From assembly GCF_001015055.1 (NCBI RefSeq), contig NZ_BBWZ01000037.1, forward strand, positions 1 to 51,123: a stretch of DNA of 51,123 nucleotides, read 5' to 3'. The notes under the pieces were generated by a model, which did not search any database, was not told the origin of the DNA, and saw only the letters and a program-made list of their open reading frames with translations. Shown here in pieces: positions 1 through 7,267 of this stretch. The stretch is from Aneurinibacillus tyrosinisolvens. Lineage in GTDB: Bacteria > Bacillota > Bacilli > Aneurinibacillales > Aneurinibacillaceae. Position 1 is the stretch's first letter. The number at the start of each line of letters is the position of its first letter. The translations under genes were made by a program, and so were the position numbers.

Positions 1-94
1 TACCAACAGGCTGCTTTTTTACGATTCATACATAGCTCTTTGATAAGTAACAGCTATATTATCCCTTTCTCATTTTAGACCTTAACGAATACTT

Positions 95-769
95 TCATAA
101 TTTTCCGTGATTGACTCGTTCTAAATTTCCGTTAGCATCCATCTTAAATCTGGGCTTCATATCGACCTCTTCTGCATCGCCCAGAATCGCTAGTTTGCGT
201 GCCCGATCCATAATTTGAATCAAAGCCCTATAGTCATCATTTACAACCTGATGGTCGGCTTTTGCGAGTGATAACTCTTTCTTTAACTCCTCATTTTCCG
301 CCCGCAGCTGCTCTACTTCTCTTGTTCTAGCTTCAAGTTCTTTATCAGCATGCTTCATACGTTTCATGGCATCTTTTTGGTTGCGAAGGAATCGAATCAC
401 CACTTCAAAAGATAGTTCTTCTTCCATCTCATTACTACGTGAAGCTACAGCTGGAACAGCGGTGGAGCCTTCACTTTCCATTGAACTTGTGTTTTCTTGA
501 TATTCAACATGTACGTCCTCTCGAACTTTTCTTTTTGCTCTTTTTCGTTCCTGACGCTGGGTTTTTGCAAGTTGAATAGCGCTTTCATAATTCTTACGAA
601 TGGCACTATTCCAACGAAATCCACATGCGGCAGCGGTCCTCCCAAGACGCATACCCACCTCTTCAAAAGCGGCCAACTGCGTACCACCGTCTCGAATATA
701 ACGAAGCGAAACCTCCGCTAGTAGCAAATCATCATCGGGAGTCCAGGCATCTTGACGTGTTGCTGTCAT
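95..769 (-). CDS. RsfA-family prespore transcription regulator
   Basis: This 224-aa protein has an N-terminal Myb/SANT-like DNA-binding region (about residues 5-60, with WTPDDDLLLAE and later CGFRWNSAIRKNY). A basic linker follows (70-85), then a long heptad-rich coiled coil (about 115-185). This is the architecture of the RsfA family. In B. subtilis RsfA is made under sigma-F and adjusts prespore gene expression; related proteins such as YlbO act similarly. The leftward gene starts at an ATG facing the CoiA-like gene across a 209-base divergent spacer. The spacing between the domains and the charged coiled coil support dimeric DNA binding. The exact regulon cannot be read from the sequence. 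Family assignment is secure; equivalence to RsfA itself is not, because Bacillaceae carry several paralogues. Confidence 0.88.
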   Translation of the reverse strand: MTATRQDAWTPDDDLLLAEVSLRYIRDGGTQLAAFEEVGMRLGRTAAACGFRWNSAIRKNYESAIQLAKTQRQERKRAKRKVREDVHVEYQENTSSMESEGSTAVPAVASRSNEMEEELSFEVVIRFLRNQKDAMKRMKHADKELEARTREVEQLRAENEELKKELSLAKADHQVVNDDYRALIQIMDRARKLAILGDAEEVDMKPRFKMDANGNLERVNHGKL

Positions 770-922
770 GTTAATCCCTCCGTTTTCTTAAATACGCTAA
801 GTGGTTATTATTATCTTTATCCACTTGCTAGTATTTATAGAATTATTTTCTAGTAAAATAGTATATCCAATCTTTTTTTTCTTTAAACGAATGGGGAAAT
901 TCACTTTCTAATATTAAAATAG

Positions 923-952
923 TTGCAATATTTGTTAAAATAAAAGTATAAA
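923..952 (+). promoter_or_regulatory. Candidate sigma-A promoter of the CoiA-like gene
   Basis: TTGCAA at 923-928 and TATAAA at 947-952 are separated by 18 bases and lie just upstream of the GTG start at 979. This is a reasonable vegetative promoter by inspection. The remainder of the 770-978 spacer is AT-rich and presumably also holds the promoter of the leftward RsfA-like gene. Confidence 0.45.
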
Positions 953-978
953 ATCAAACTATACGGTGGTGAGCAGGG

Positions 979-2478
979 GTGGAATCTGCAAAACTGGTAG
1001 ATGAAATGATTCATATAGAGGAAGAGAAACAAAAGTTAGTAATCAAGGGACTGACTTGGGAAGAAATCAAAGAAAAGTTAACTAAGGAGTACAGAGGACA
1101 TTCAGACAAGCGAGCTCTACAATGTTCATGTTGTGAAAGCCCTTTAATCATGGTACTCAATAAAAAAACCTGCCACTTTAAGCATGAAAGCAAGGAAATT
1201 TGTGCGGGGGACGTTAATTATAAAGCATATGTAGGGCAAAGAAAGAACCAGGAACATCCTACCAAACATCTTGTCGGTAAGATGATATTACGCACCTATC
1301 TGGAGGGCCAGATGAAGCCTTACGGAGTTAAGGTGGTAGATGGTTATACGTACAATCGTATTTTAAAAAGAATCCCTGACTTTGTGCTGCTTTTTCCCGA
1401 TGGACGAGAATGGTGTATTGACTATGTAACAGGGTTAAAAGAAAGTTCTACATACTTGGGCTTATTGGAAGAACGTTTGGCTCAGTATAAAAAACAAGGC
1501 TTTGTTCCATACTTCTTCATTGACCATAAATGGTTAACGACTTCGAATGAAAACTTTCTCTCCCTATGTACAGCAGAACATCGAATGTTGAGAGAAACCA
1601 TGTTCGACCGGATGTGGAAAAGCGAATTTGAGAATCTGCATCAAGAGGAAGGCGGGGAGTACCTATCAAAGTATACTGGTCGGAACCTGTATCCTTATGA
1701 TGTGAAAAGCCTTCTGTATTTAAATATCGATGAACGGATAGCGTATATTACCAGGACCATCCCCATTATAGGCAATCCAAAATGGGGTTACATTGTTGAA
1801 TCCCCCTTTCTGCTTTCCATGGAACGAATGTTTACCTTGAACGATGAGCGAAGCGATTTTTTATTTGCCTCTATGAATGAAACTAAAGTTATGGAACAAA
1901 CCAGACATAAGTTTAAAGTGTTTGTAAAGGAAACGAAAGAACAAGAGGAGAAAAAGAGGCAACAACAACGTGCTGATCAACAAAGTATCGATGTAAGAGA
2001 AAGAGAAAAAACAGTGCCAAGAAGTCAGATATATCCTTCTTATCTTGAGAAACGCCAGGACATGAGAACACCTGAGAAAATGAATGAGGATTTAAAAAGG
2101 CGAATGCTTCTATTGGAATTAGGGTTAAATCCAGATCGACACTACACTTCTGTAGAAATAGCTAGAATACAAAGAGAGAAAACCTTGAAAGAGAATAAAC
2201 AGCATAAATCGGAAAAGGAAAGGCAAAAAATGCGGGAAGAGGTGATGAAGAGAAAAATTGATGGGGAGAGTTATTTTACCTCTTCTAAAGAAGAGTGGCG
2301 AAGCTTTGTTATTGCAAACTATAATAAGATTCACCGCGGAGAAATGACGGTAGAACAGCTATGTGATTTAATGTTGAAAAATGAGATAGGATTTAACCAG
2401 AGCAAGAAAATCATGGAGTATCCGGTTGGCGAGTTGATTAAGTATATCGCAAAACAATTAAATCATAAACTCGGATAA
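979..2478 (+). CDS. CoiA-like competence/nuclease protein
   Basis: The 499-aa product resembles the CoiA family. An N-terminal cysteine/histidine cluster (CSCC near residue 50, then CHFKH) suggests a zinc-binding lobe. A PD-(D/E)xK-like core follows at about residues 130-185 (IPDFVLLFPDGREWCIDYV). CoiA proteins are needed for recombination of incoming single-stranded DNA during transformation, and a nuclease-like fold is predicted for them. The C-terminal third (about 310-430) is a highly charged coiled coil that typical CoiA (about 370-390 aa) lacks, so this is a longer relative. The start is a GTG preceded by a GGTGGTGAG stretch. A hairpin terminator follows the stop. The location next to plasmid-like genes makes a plasmid-borne paralogue plausible. 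Exact role is unknown. Confidence 0.7.
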   Translation: MESAKLVDEMIHIEEEKQKLVIKGLTWEEIKEKLTKEYRGHSDKRALQCSCCESPLIMVLNKKTCHFKHESKEICAGDVNYKAYVGQRKNQEHPTKHLVGKMILRTYLEGQMKPYGVKVVDGYTYNRILKRIPDFVLLFPDGREWCIDYVTGLKESSTYLGLLEERLAQYKKQGFVPYFFIDHKWLTTSNENFLSLCTAEHRMLRETMFDRMWKSEFENLHQEEGGEYLSKYTGRNLYPYDVKSLLYLNIDERIAYITRTIPIIGNPKWGYIVESPFLLSMERMFTLNDERSDFLFASMNETKVMEQTRHKFKVFVKETKEQEEKKRQQQRADQQSIDVREREKTVPRSQIYPSYLEKRQDMRTPEKMNEDLKRRMLLLELGLNPDRHYTSVEIARIQREKTLKENKQHKSEKERQKMREEVMKRKIDGESYFTSSKEEWRSFVIANYNKIHRGEMTVEQLCDLMLKNEIGFNQSKKIMEYPVGELIKYIAKQLNHKLG

Positions 2479-2514
2479 AACTAGTTACCCAGAAATTGAA
2501 ATAAAGATATAGCG

Positions 2515-2556
2515 AACAGCAAGTAAGGGACGCATCCATACGCTTGCTGTTTTTTG
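2515..2556 (+). terminator. Rho-independent terminator of the CoiA-like gene
   Basis: AACAGCAAG (2515-2523) pairs with CTTGCTGTT (2543-2551) and is followed by a T-rich run. It lies about 40 bases after the stop codon at 2478. Confidence 0.75.
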
Positions 2557-2751
2557 TTGTTTTAGTAATAAAAATAACCATATAACTAGGGGGAATAACT
2601 TTTATCTTTTTAGTTATAACCATGTCTAATAAAATAACATCCGTTTTTCCCCTTTGGTAAATAACAAATTCCCCCTCTGTTATTACATCTGTTTACTAAT
2701 GTAGAGCTGAAAGGTTTTCTGTGGATAATTACAAAATTATGAAAGGGTAAA

Positions 2752-2783
2752 AGAAATCCCGGTTATTTATTGGCCGGGATTTT
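2752..2783 (-). terminator. Terminator of the secreted-protein gene
   Basis: AAATCCCGG (2754-2762) pairs with CCGGGATTT (2774-2782). Read leftward the stem is followed by CTTTT. It lies downstream of the leftward gene at 2837-3520. The rest of the 2479-2836 gap shows no further gene. Confidence 0.7.
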
Positions 2784-2836
2784 TAGTAGGTTTTATGCAA
2801 AAGAATCTCACTAAAGATAATAATGGGAGAACATTA

Positions 2837-3520
2837 TTAATTACAGTACTCTCTATACCATGGAGAACTTAATGGGTTCTGTTCAGGAGTCTCTTCTACA
2901 CCATCTTTTAAGAGGAAATCTACAATACGGGTGGAATGTTTTTTCACGGCCTCAAATGATGCCGTTAACTTTTCGCCAAGCCCTTTAGCCATAGCTAAAT
3001 CCACGTCAGCTTTTGCTATCTCGCCAGCAAGCTTATCACTTGGAATACCAAACCCATCCTTATAAACTTTTTCTTTCGTGACGTTGCTTAGGTATTCTTT
3101 CACTTCATCATCTCTTAATGTTATTAATGGATTTTCTAGTTTTACGCCTGTAAATCCGCCTATACTATTGTTATAGTTATCGATAAAAAATTTCCTGTTT
3201 TCAGTGGACCAGGGAAGTTTAAGCATGTCTTCAAGGGACTTGTTTAATTTTGCAGCAGCTATTTTATATCCGGCGTATGCCTGGCTTAACATAGCTGCAT
3301 TAACTAGTGGATCATCATTTTTTAATTTTTCGAATTTATCTAATGCATTCTGGTATAAATCAATACCACCTTTTGCTATTTCTAAGTTGTGGTTTATAGC
3401 ATCCAATTTTGGTAGAAGCGCTGTCTCAGCATATACCTGGGTAGGAGATGCCAAAACTGGTGTGATTGCTGTTCCTAATGTGATTGATGCAGCCATAATG
3501 ATACTCATTGTTTTCTTCAT
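2837..3520 (-). CDS. Secreted helical protein of unknown function
   Basis: The 227-aa product begins with a clear Sec signal peptide: two lysines, a hydrophobic core to about residue 20, and a likely cleavage near ASP/YAE (residues 25-32). The mature part is mostly predicted helix, rich in Leu, Lys and Asp (for example LEIAKGGIDLYQNALDKFEK). I see no catalytic motif, cysteines are essentially absent except at the C-terminus, and I recognise no family. The start ATG has an AGAAGGGG ribosome binding site 8-10 bases upstream. The gene appears monocistronic, bounded by a terminator on its downstream side and a 136-base spacer upstream. Secretion is well supported; function is not. Confidence 0.7.
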   Translation of the reverse strand: MKKTMSIIMAASITLGTAITPVLASPTQVYAETALLPKLDAINHNLEIAKGGIDLYQNALDKFEKLKNDDPLVNAAMLSQAYAGYKIAAAKLNKSLEDMLKLPWSTENRKFFIDNYNNSIGGFTGVKLENPLITLRDDEVKEYLSNVTKEKVYKDGFGIPSDKLAGEIAKADVDLAMAKGLGEKLTASFEAVKKHSTRIVDFLLKDGVEETPEQNPLSSPWYREYCN

Positions 3521-3656
3521 ATGTATAATCCCCTTCTCATAAGTTCTGTATCAGTAAATAAGAAGATAACTGATTGCATGGATAAGTATTCCACACAAGT
3601 TACGATACGGCAAAAAATGCAGCCCTTAGATTTTATACAGGGAAGGATTATAGTGA

Positions 3657-3986
3657 CTAAAAACGAGAATCAAACGGCATAATCAATGCATAGAACAAAT
3701 TGCTAACACCGATAAAGAACAAAATGTACTTTAAAGGAACTTTTTTTGCTTTACGGCTTAAAAATAGGTATAGTCCACCAATGATTAATGTCACAATGAT
3801 TCTAAGCGGCTCAAACCCAATTAGGCGGCCAGGACTGATAAAGTAACCCAACCATTCCGGTAGTATGTATTCAGCAGCTAGGACGAAAATTATGATAGAT
3901 AGACACCCTAAATTAAAGTTGGAATTATTATTATTCTGCCCTCCCCCTAACCAATAACCTAGTGACAGCCACGAAAACCAATTCAT
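3657..3986 (-). CDS. Small multi-pass membrane protein, unknown
   Basis: The 109-aa protein has three hydrophobic stretches (about residues 27-47, 60-78 and 86-102), separated by short polar loops, with an Asn-rich segment (GGGQNNNNSNFN) near the N-terminus. Poly-Asn linkers of this kind occur in Bacillus spore-coat and envelope proteins, but no family is recognised. It lies 12 bases downstream of the 3999-4610 gene in the same direction and is probably co-transcribed with it and with the 49-aa gene further upstream. Confidence 0.6.
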   Translation of the reverse strand: MNWFSWLSLGYWLGGGQNNNNSNFNLGCLSIIIFVLAAEYILPEWLGYFISPGRLIGFEPLRIIVTLIIGGLYLFLSRKAKKVPLKYILFFIGVSNLFYALIMPFDSRF

Positions 3987-3998
3987 TGAATATCCCCT

Positions 3999-4610
3999 CT
4001 ACTCCGAGATTTTTACAGCTGATAATCTATTTGTCCAATCATCTATTCCTTTTTTAGATGGATCCTTAGATTTAATCGCATAGTGTAACCAATACGTTCC
4101 TTCGTCCACCTGAATGATTCTAGAGATTTCGACTTGAGCTGGAATTCCTTTTTTCGGCTGATCCTCAACATACCAGCCATATACGAGCTCTTTTTCTGTC
4201 TGATTGACCAATTTAAATTCTGATTGAATACCTAATTGCTTGACCTTATCCTTCGTTACATCAAAAAGCTGTTGCGGATTACGAGCGCCCGGGAAGTACT
4301 GTACCGTGACTAACTCAGACCAATTATGAACCGTTTCATTAGATAAAACGTACTCAATCATTTGGGATTGCTCATTGATGTCTCGAAACCCCTCTTTCCA
4401 GGAACGGTTATCAAAGCCGACTTTCACCATTTCCACTTTTACCTTATCCATCTGCTTTGGCTCCGTTTGCCCTACCTGTGCACTTTCAGACGGTTGAACC
4501 ACTCTCGCTTCGGCTTTTTGGTTTTCTACTGTTTTATTTTCAGAATAAAAGTAGAATCCAGCAGTAACAGAAAGCATAGCGGCCACAACAACAGTAGTAC
4601 CGATTTTCAT
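3999..4610 (-). CDS. Membrane-anchored or secreted protein, unknown
   Basis: The 203-aa product starts with a single hydrophobic segment (about residues 4-22) that could be an uncleaved anchor or signal peptide. A polar, Gln/Glu-rich linker follows (28-55), then a globular domain (about 57-203) with alternating strand-like segments (LVTVQYFPGARNPQQLF, LVYGWYVEDQPKKGIPAQVE, GTYWLHYAIKS). The domain looks like an extracytoplasmic beta-rich fold. There is no lipobox cysteine. It is the middle gene of a three-gene leftward set, six bases after the 49-aa gene. No function can be assigned. Confidence 0.65.
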   Translation of the reverse strand: MKIGTTVVVAAMLSVTAGFYFYSENKTVENQKAEARVVQPSESAQVGQTEPKQMDKVKVEMVKVGFDNRSWKEGFRDINEQSQMIEYVLSNETVHNWSELVTVQYFPGARNPQQLFDVTKDKVKQLGIQSEFKLVNQTEKELVYGWYVEDQPKKGIPAQVEISRIIQVDEGTYWLHYAIKSKDPSKKGIDDWTNRLSAVKISE

Positions 4611-4616
4611 AGCCTA

Positions 4617-4766
4617 TCACCCACACCTTAATTCATGATATAAAATCTTTTGTTCGATTTTTTTGCTTTCAGCTTCATCCAGACAACCTTCTAAAATCAC
4701 CGCATGATATCCCAACCAAAAACGATGCCATTTGTTCTTAAGAACGGTACCTTTGCGTTTAAACAC
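4617..4766 (-). CDS. Small 49-aa protein heading a three-gene operon
   Basis: A short leftward gene starts at GTG (4766-4764) behind a strong AGGAGG and ends at a TGA six bases before the next gene's ATG. The 49-aa product is basic and aromatic at the start (MFKRKGTVLKNKWHRFWLGY) and contains Cys28 and Cys48. The middle (about 29-40, DEAESKKIEQKI) looks helical. The ribosome binding site, the tight coupling to the downstream gene and an uninterrupted frame support it as real. No family is recognised. Confidence 0.6.
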   Translation of the reverse strand: MFKRKGTVLKNKWHRFWLGYHAVILEGCLDEAESKKIEQKILYHELRCG

Positions 4767-4807
4767 TAAACTCGCCTCCTATTATAACTTAGAGAGATAG
4801 ATCCCCC

Positions 4808-5095
4808 TTACGCTAATTTCATGACCATTCCCTCTGATGTGATTTCAAGTGTATAACGGTTATCCCGACATTTGATTTCTTCGTCCGGTGATAGGCTAAC
4901 CAGCTCGATTCTTCCTATTATGACTTTCTTGGCATTATATTGCTCTCGAATTTTCTCAAGGTTTTCTTGTGAGCAAATAGTCAGGATTTCTTGAAGGGTT
5001 GAACCATACTCATAAGATATATCGGGTGTTGTCCCGCTGTCCTGATGATATATTTCAACTTCGATTGTCGATGAAAACTGTATTTCTTCTTTCAT
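4808..5095 (-). CDS. Hypothetical 95-aa protein
   Basis: The acidic 95-aa protein has alternating strand-like and helical segments (EEIQFSSTIEVEIYH, EILTICSQENLEKIREQYN, KKVIIGRIELVSL) but no motif I recognise. The ATG is preceded by an AAGGAAGGA ribosome binding site about 6 bases away. It lies 41 bases downstream of the 5137-5688 gene, in the same direction, and upstream of the three-gene membrane set. It is probably part of a loosely linked leftward group. Confidence 0.55.
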   Translation of the reverse strand: MKEEIQFSSTIEVEIYHQDSGTTPDISYEYGSTLQEILTICSQENLEKIREQYNAKKVIIGRIELVSLSPDEEIKCRDNRYTLEITSEGMVMKLA

Positions 5096-5136
5096 GTCTG
5101 TTCCTTCCTTCTACTTTCTTATTGTAGATACTGTCG

Positions 5137-5688
5137 TTATCCTACAATCATAGTTGGCGTCATTAGTGATTTATTTCTGTTTGTAAGTGCCTGGGAACCT
5201 CCTCGATGCTTCCAACGAATCCCCTCGGTTCTCCCCCCTCTCTCTTCTGCCCACTCAACCAGCCAGTCAGTAATTTCAGCTGTGATAAGGTTTTCGTCAT
5301 ACCTCTTTGCTTTAATGAACAATAAGAGGTAGCTCGGAAAGTTGGGATGGCTTCCAAGTGTTTTCGGTAATGATTTGCTTAATAGAACGGATTCAAAGGA
5401 TTCGATCCACTGAATCCGGAAAAGTGTAATTGCAGCTAGAAATTTCTCTTCTTTACTGGAATTTACCTTACACAGAATATCTTGTGCTGTCCTTGTTTCA
5501 TTTTCTCTTTCTGTTTCGAATAGATAAATGGGCCACAACGGACCGCCTGCATGACGATTATTGTAAGTAAGGATTTTCTTATGTCTGTATCCATGAGAAA
5601 CACGTTCACTTGGGTCATTTTTTATATATGTACACCCACAGAGAGGGCAATTGATAATTTGATTGTTCATTACATTCATCTTTTTCAT
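5137..5688 (-). CDS. Zinc-finger-like 183-aa protein, unknown
   Basis: The N-terminus contains CPLCGC (residues about 15-20) followed by HGYRH about 13 residues later. This spacing suits a small Cys2/His2-type zinc site. A helical middle section has two Trp-containing segments (IQWIESFESVLLSK and ITDWLVEWAEERGG), then a basic tail. I do not recognise the family. The first ATG has an AAGGGAATAGAGG region just upstream. Several alternative Met starts are within the first six codons (M1, M4, M6). The N-terminal zinc site suggests nucleic-acid or protein binding, but that is inference. Confidence 0.55.
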   Translation of the reverse strand: MKKMNVMNNQIINCPLCGCTYIKNDPSERVSHGYRHKKILTYNNRHAGGPLWPIYLFETERENETRTAQDILCKVNSSKEEKFLAAITLFRIQWIESFESVLLSKSLPKTLGSHPNFPSYLLLFIKAKRYDENLITAEITDWLVEWAEERGGRTEGIRWKHRGGSQALTNRNKSLMTPTMIVG

Positions 5689-5717
5689 CCTCTATTCCCT
5701 TGAGATTAAATGTGCTT

Positions 5718-5876
5718 TTAAATCAAAAATCGGAACCAGCCAATGAGCGAAATCCATAAAGGGATACTAAGCCCAATTCCGTATAAAATACCTTTACCGA
5801 AGCCATTTGGATCCTCAACTATAAATGTATTGACCGCTTTATCTAACGGTAAAACAGCGTTCTCTTTATCCACCAT
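5718..5876 (-). CDS. Small 52-aa single-pass membrane protein
   Basis: An ATG at 5876-5874 follows an AGGAGG spaced 7-8 bases away and opens a 52-codon frame ending in TAA at 5718. The N-terminal half is polar (MVDKENAVLPLDKAVNTF) and the C-terminal half (about residues 28-52) is one hydrophobic segment with a Gly zipper-like pattern (GFGKGILYGIGLSIPLW). Such a protein would sit in the membrane with a short cytoplasmic arm. No family is recognised. The excellent ribosome binding site and clean start support it. Confidence 0.6.
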   Translation of the reverse strand: MVDKENAVLPLDKAVNTFIVEDPNGFGKGILYGIGLSIPLWISLIGWFRFLI

Positions 5877-6076
5877 CGGTTATTTCCTCCTGAAATGCAA
5901 AAAAGTACCGACACTTATCCCGTTAAGAATAAATGCGGTACTTCCGCAGTTAAAATTTTATGTAAATGTAAATGTATTCAAATAACTTGTATTCTATTTA
6001 TAGCATATGAGAGTAACGTTTACAATGATAACTTAGTTATTTTTACTTATTTTGAGCCCTGTGCTTATTGGATTTA

Positions 6077-6118
6077 AACTATCACAGAAACAGGGTCAAC
6101 TATCACCAAAACGGGGTA
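6077..6118. repeat. Two tandem 21-bp iteron-like repeats
   Basis: AACTATCACAGAAACAGGGTC at 6077-6097 (one base longer than I would normally quote; core AACTATCACNNAAACNGGGT) is followed directly by a second copy at 6098-6118. They match at 17 of 21 positions. Direct head-to-tail repeats with a period of two helical turns are typical of replication-initiator or regulator binding sites. No initiator gene is adjacent. Confidence 0.6.
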
Positions 6119-6140
6119 AGCGTCACATAAAATCGTGACA

Positions 6141-6413
6141 CTAGTGCTTTTTAAGACTAATAATTTGCATCGCTTTCTCAAAATATTTGTCCATCATCTC
6201 GTCGCTCCCCACCAACTCACCGAGTTCCATATACTCCTTTTCAGAAATCTCTATGTAAGAATCCCTGGAACCTACATGGTCAAATCGTTGAAACTCGCTG
6301 TATAGTTCTATTTCATCTTCTGATTCCCTCATACCCTTTCTGTGAATATAAACCCAGAGGTGGTCCTCGTCATGCTTATAGGCATTAATGAAATAACGTA
6401 CTTGTTCCCCCAT
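6141..6413 (-). CDS. Hypothetical acidic 90-aa protein
   Basis: The product is acidic and rich in Glu/Asp and aromatic residues (YKHDEDHLWVYIHRKGM, EIELYSEFQRFDH, EISEKEYMELGELV). I chose ATG at 6413 because AAAGGG lies 9 bases upstream; a GTG three codons earlier (6422) is possible but has no good ribosome binding site. The acidity and small size resemble stand-alone immunity or anti-restriction-like proteins, but no family is recognised and I make no functional claim. Confidence 0.5.
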   Translation of the reverse strand: MGEQVRYFINAYKHDEDHLWVYIHRKGMRESEDEIELYSEFQRFDHVGSRDSYIEISEKEYMELGELVGSDEMMDKYFEKAMQIISLKKH

Positions 6414-6493
6414 ATATCTCACCCTTTCAAATCAATTTCTTATCTTAATTGTAGGCGGGCAGGGATACTTCCGCAAAAAATCCTGGCATAAAA

Positions 6494-6539
6494 AGCAAAA
6501 AGCCCGCGATAAGGATACCCTTATTTGCGGGCTTTTGCT
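6494..6539 (-). terminator. Strong terminator overlapping the end of a gene
   Basis: AAAAGCCCGC (6498-6507) pairs with GCGGGCTTTT (6527-6536). The stem extends through flanking AGCA/TGCT bases and an inner GATAAGG/CCTTAT match, and a T-rich tract follows in the leftward direction. The right arm is also the last codons of the 6521-6787 gene, so the stop codon sits inside the hairpin. Confidence 0.8.
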
Positions 6540-6787
6540 AAACCTAGCGTGATCATATATAGCCAACGGAAGATTTCTTCCTCACTTCCTCTTTGTGTAA
6601 CAACGAAGTTTTGTCGTTCATCCACATCGTACAAATTCCATTGCCCACCGTCATAGTAACACCCTTTTGAAAAGGGTACATTCGTTTTTCTCCCAATGAC
6701 AATATCGAGTCGTTCCAAATTTATCCCTAACTCTTTTATTTTATTTTCATATTCATATTGCTTTAATTTAGCGACCTCCCATTCCAT
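6521..6787 (-). CDS. Small protein, possibly Imm59-like immunity protein
   Basis: The 88-aa product has an N-terminal helical, charged stretch (LKQYEYENKIKELGINLERL). A strand-rich middle follows with GGQWNLYDVDERQN, then a C-terminal helix (SEEEIFRWLYMITLGLAKARK). The pattern of short helix, WxLYDVDER and EEEIFRWLY loosely recalls small polymorphic-toxin immunity proteins of the Imm59 type, but I cannot confirm this. No toxin gene is adjacent. The ATG lacks an obvious upstream ribosome binding site; a GGAGG falls within codons 3-5, so the true start is uncertain. Its end overlaps a strong terminator. The 6788-7267 gap to the defence operon holds only low-complexity, AT-rich sequence and a doubtful 42-codon frame. 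Confidence 0.45.
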   Translation of the reverse strand: MEWEVAKLKQYEYENKIKELGINLERLDIVIGRKTNVPFSKGCYYDGGQWNLYDVDERQNFVVTQRGSEEEIFRWLYMITLGLAKARK

Positions 6788-7267
6788 AAAAAAGTTTGAA
6801 TGATTACATGCATGCCCATACTACTAAATAGTTGGATATGAAACGTTAACTGTAGGTAAGTAAAAAACTATGAAACCCAACAAATAATAAGTTATTGCAG
6901 GGGATATTAGAATGAATCAAGTGCTATTTTTAAATACCATCGAAAAACTTTCACAAGATGTAAAATTAGACGCTTACCGTTTTGTGCTTATTTGCTTTCT
7001 TACTTCCAAAAGTCATTTTGTTATATTTGTAGAGTTGTGAAACCCTTGATTTAATTAAATTCTATTAGAATTAGGTTAAGTAGAATTAAGGGAAATTGAG
7101 TCCGATTTTTAGCATTCGGACCCAATCCGGACCCAATATGTTAGGTTATGTATGATTCGGTTATTGGTTGTTCCCTCACTCTTTCTTCAAAACCGAGTGT
7201 GATTTCTAGTTTCTTAAAATTACCGCACCCCACCCCCAGAGTACAGAACGTGCGGATATGGCTCTTA

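Noticed and set aside
6912..7040. A 42-codon rightward frame starting MNQVLFLNTIEK
   Set aside because: Weak ribosome binding site, low-complexity hydrophobic composition and no neighbour linkage; I judge it a chance frame or remnant and did not annotate it.
7200..7267. Sequence resembling the 3' end of a group II intron (GGGGGTGGGGTGCGG and CCGCACGTTCTGTAC on the leftward strand)
   Set aside because: No domain V hairpin, no intron-encoded reverse transcriptase and no 5' intron end are visible, so the resemblance is too partial to claim.
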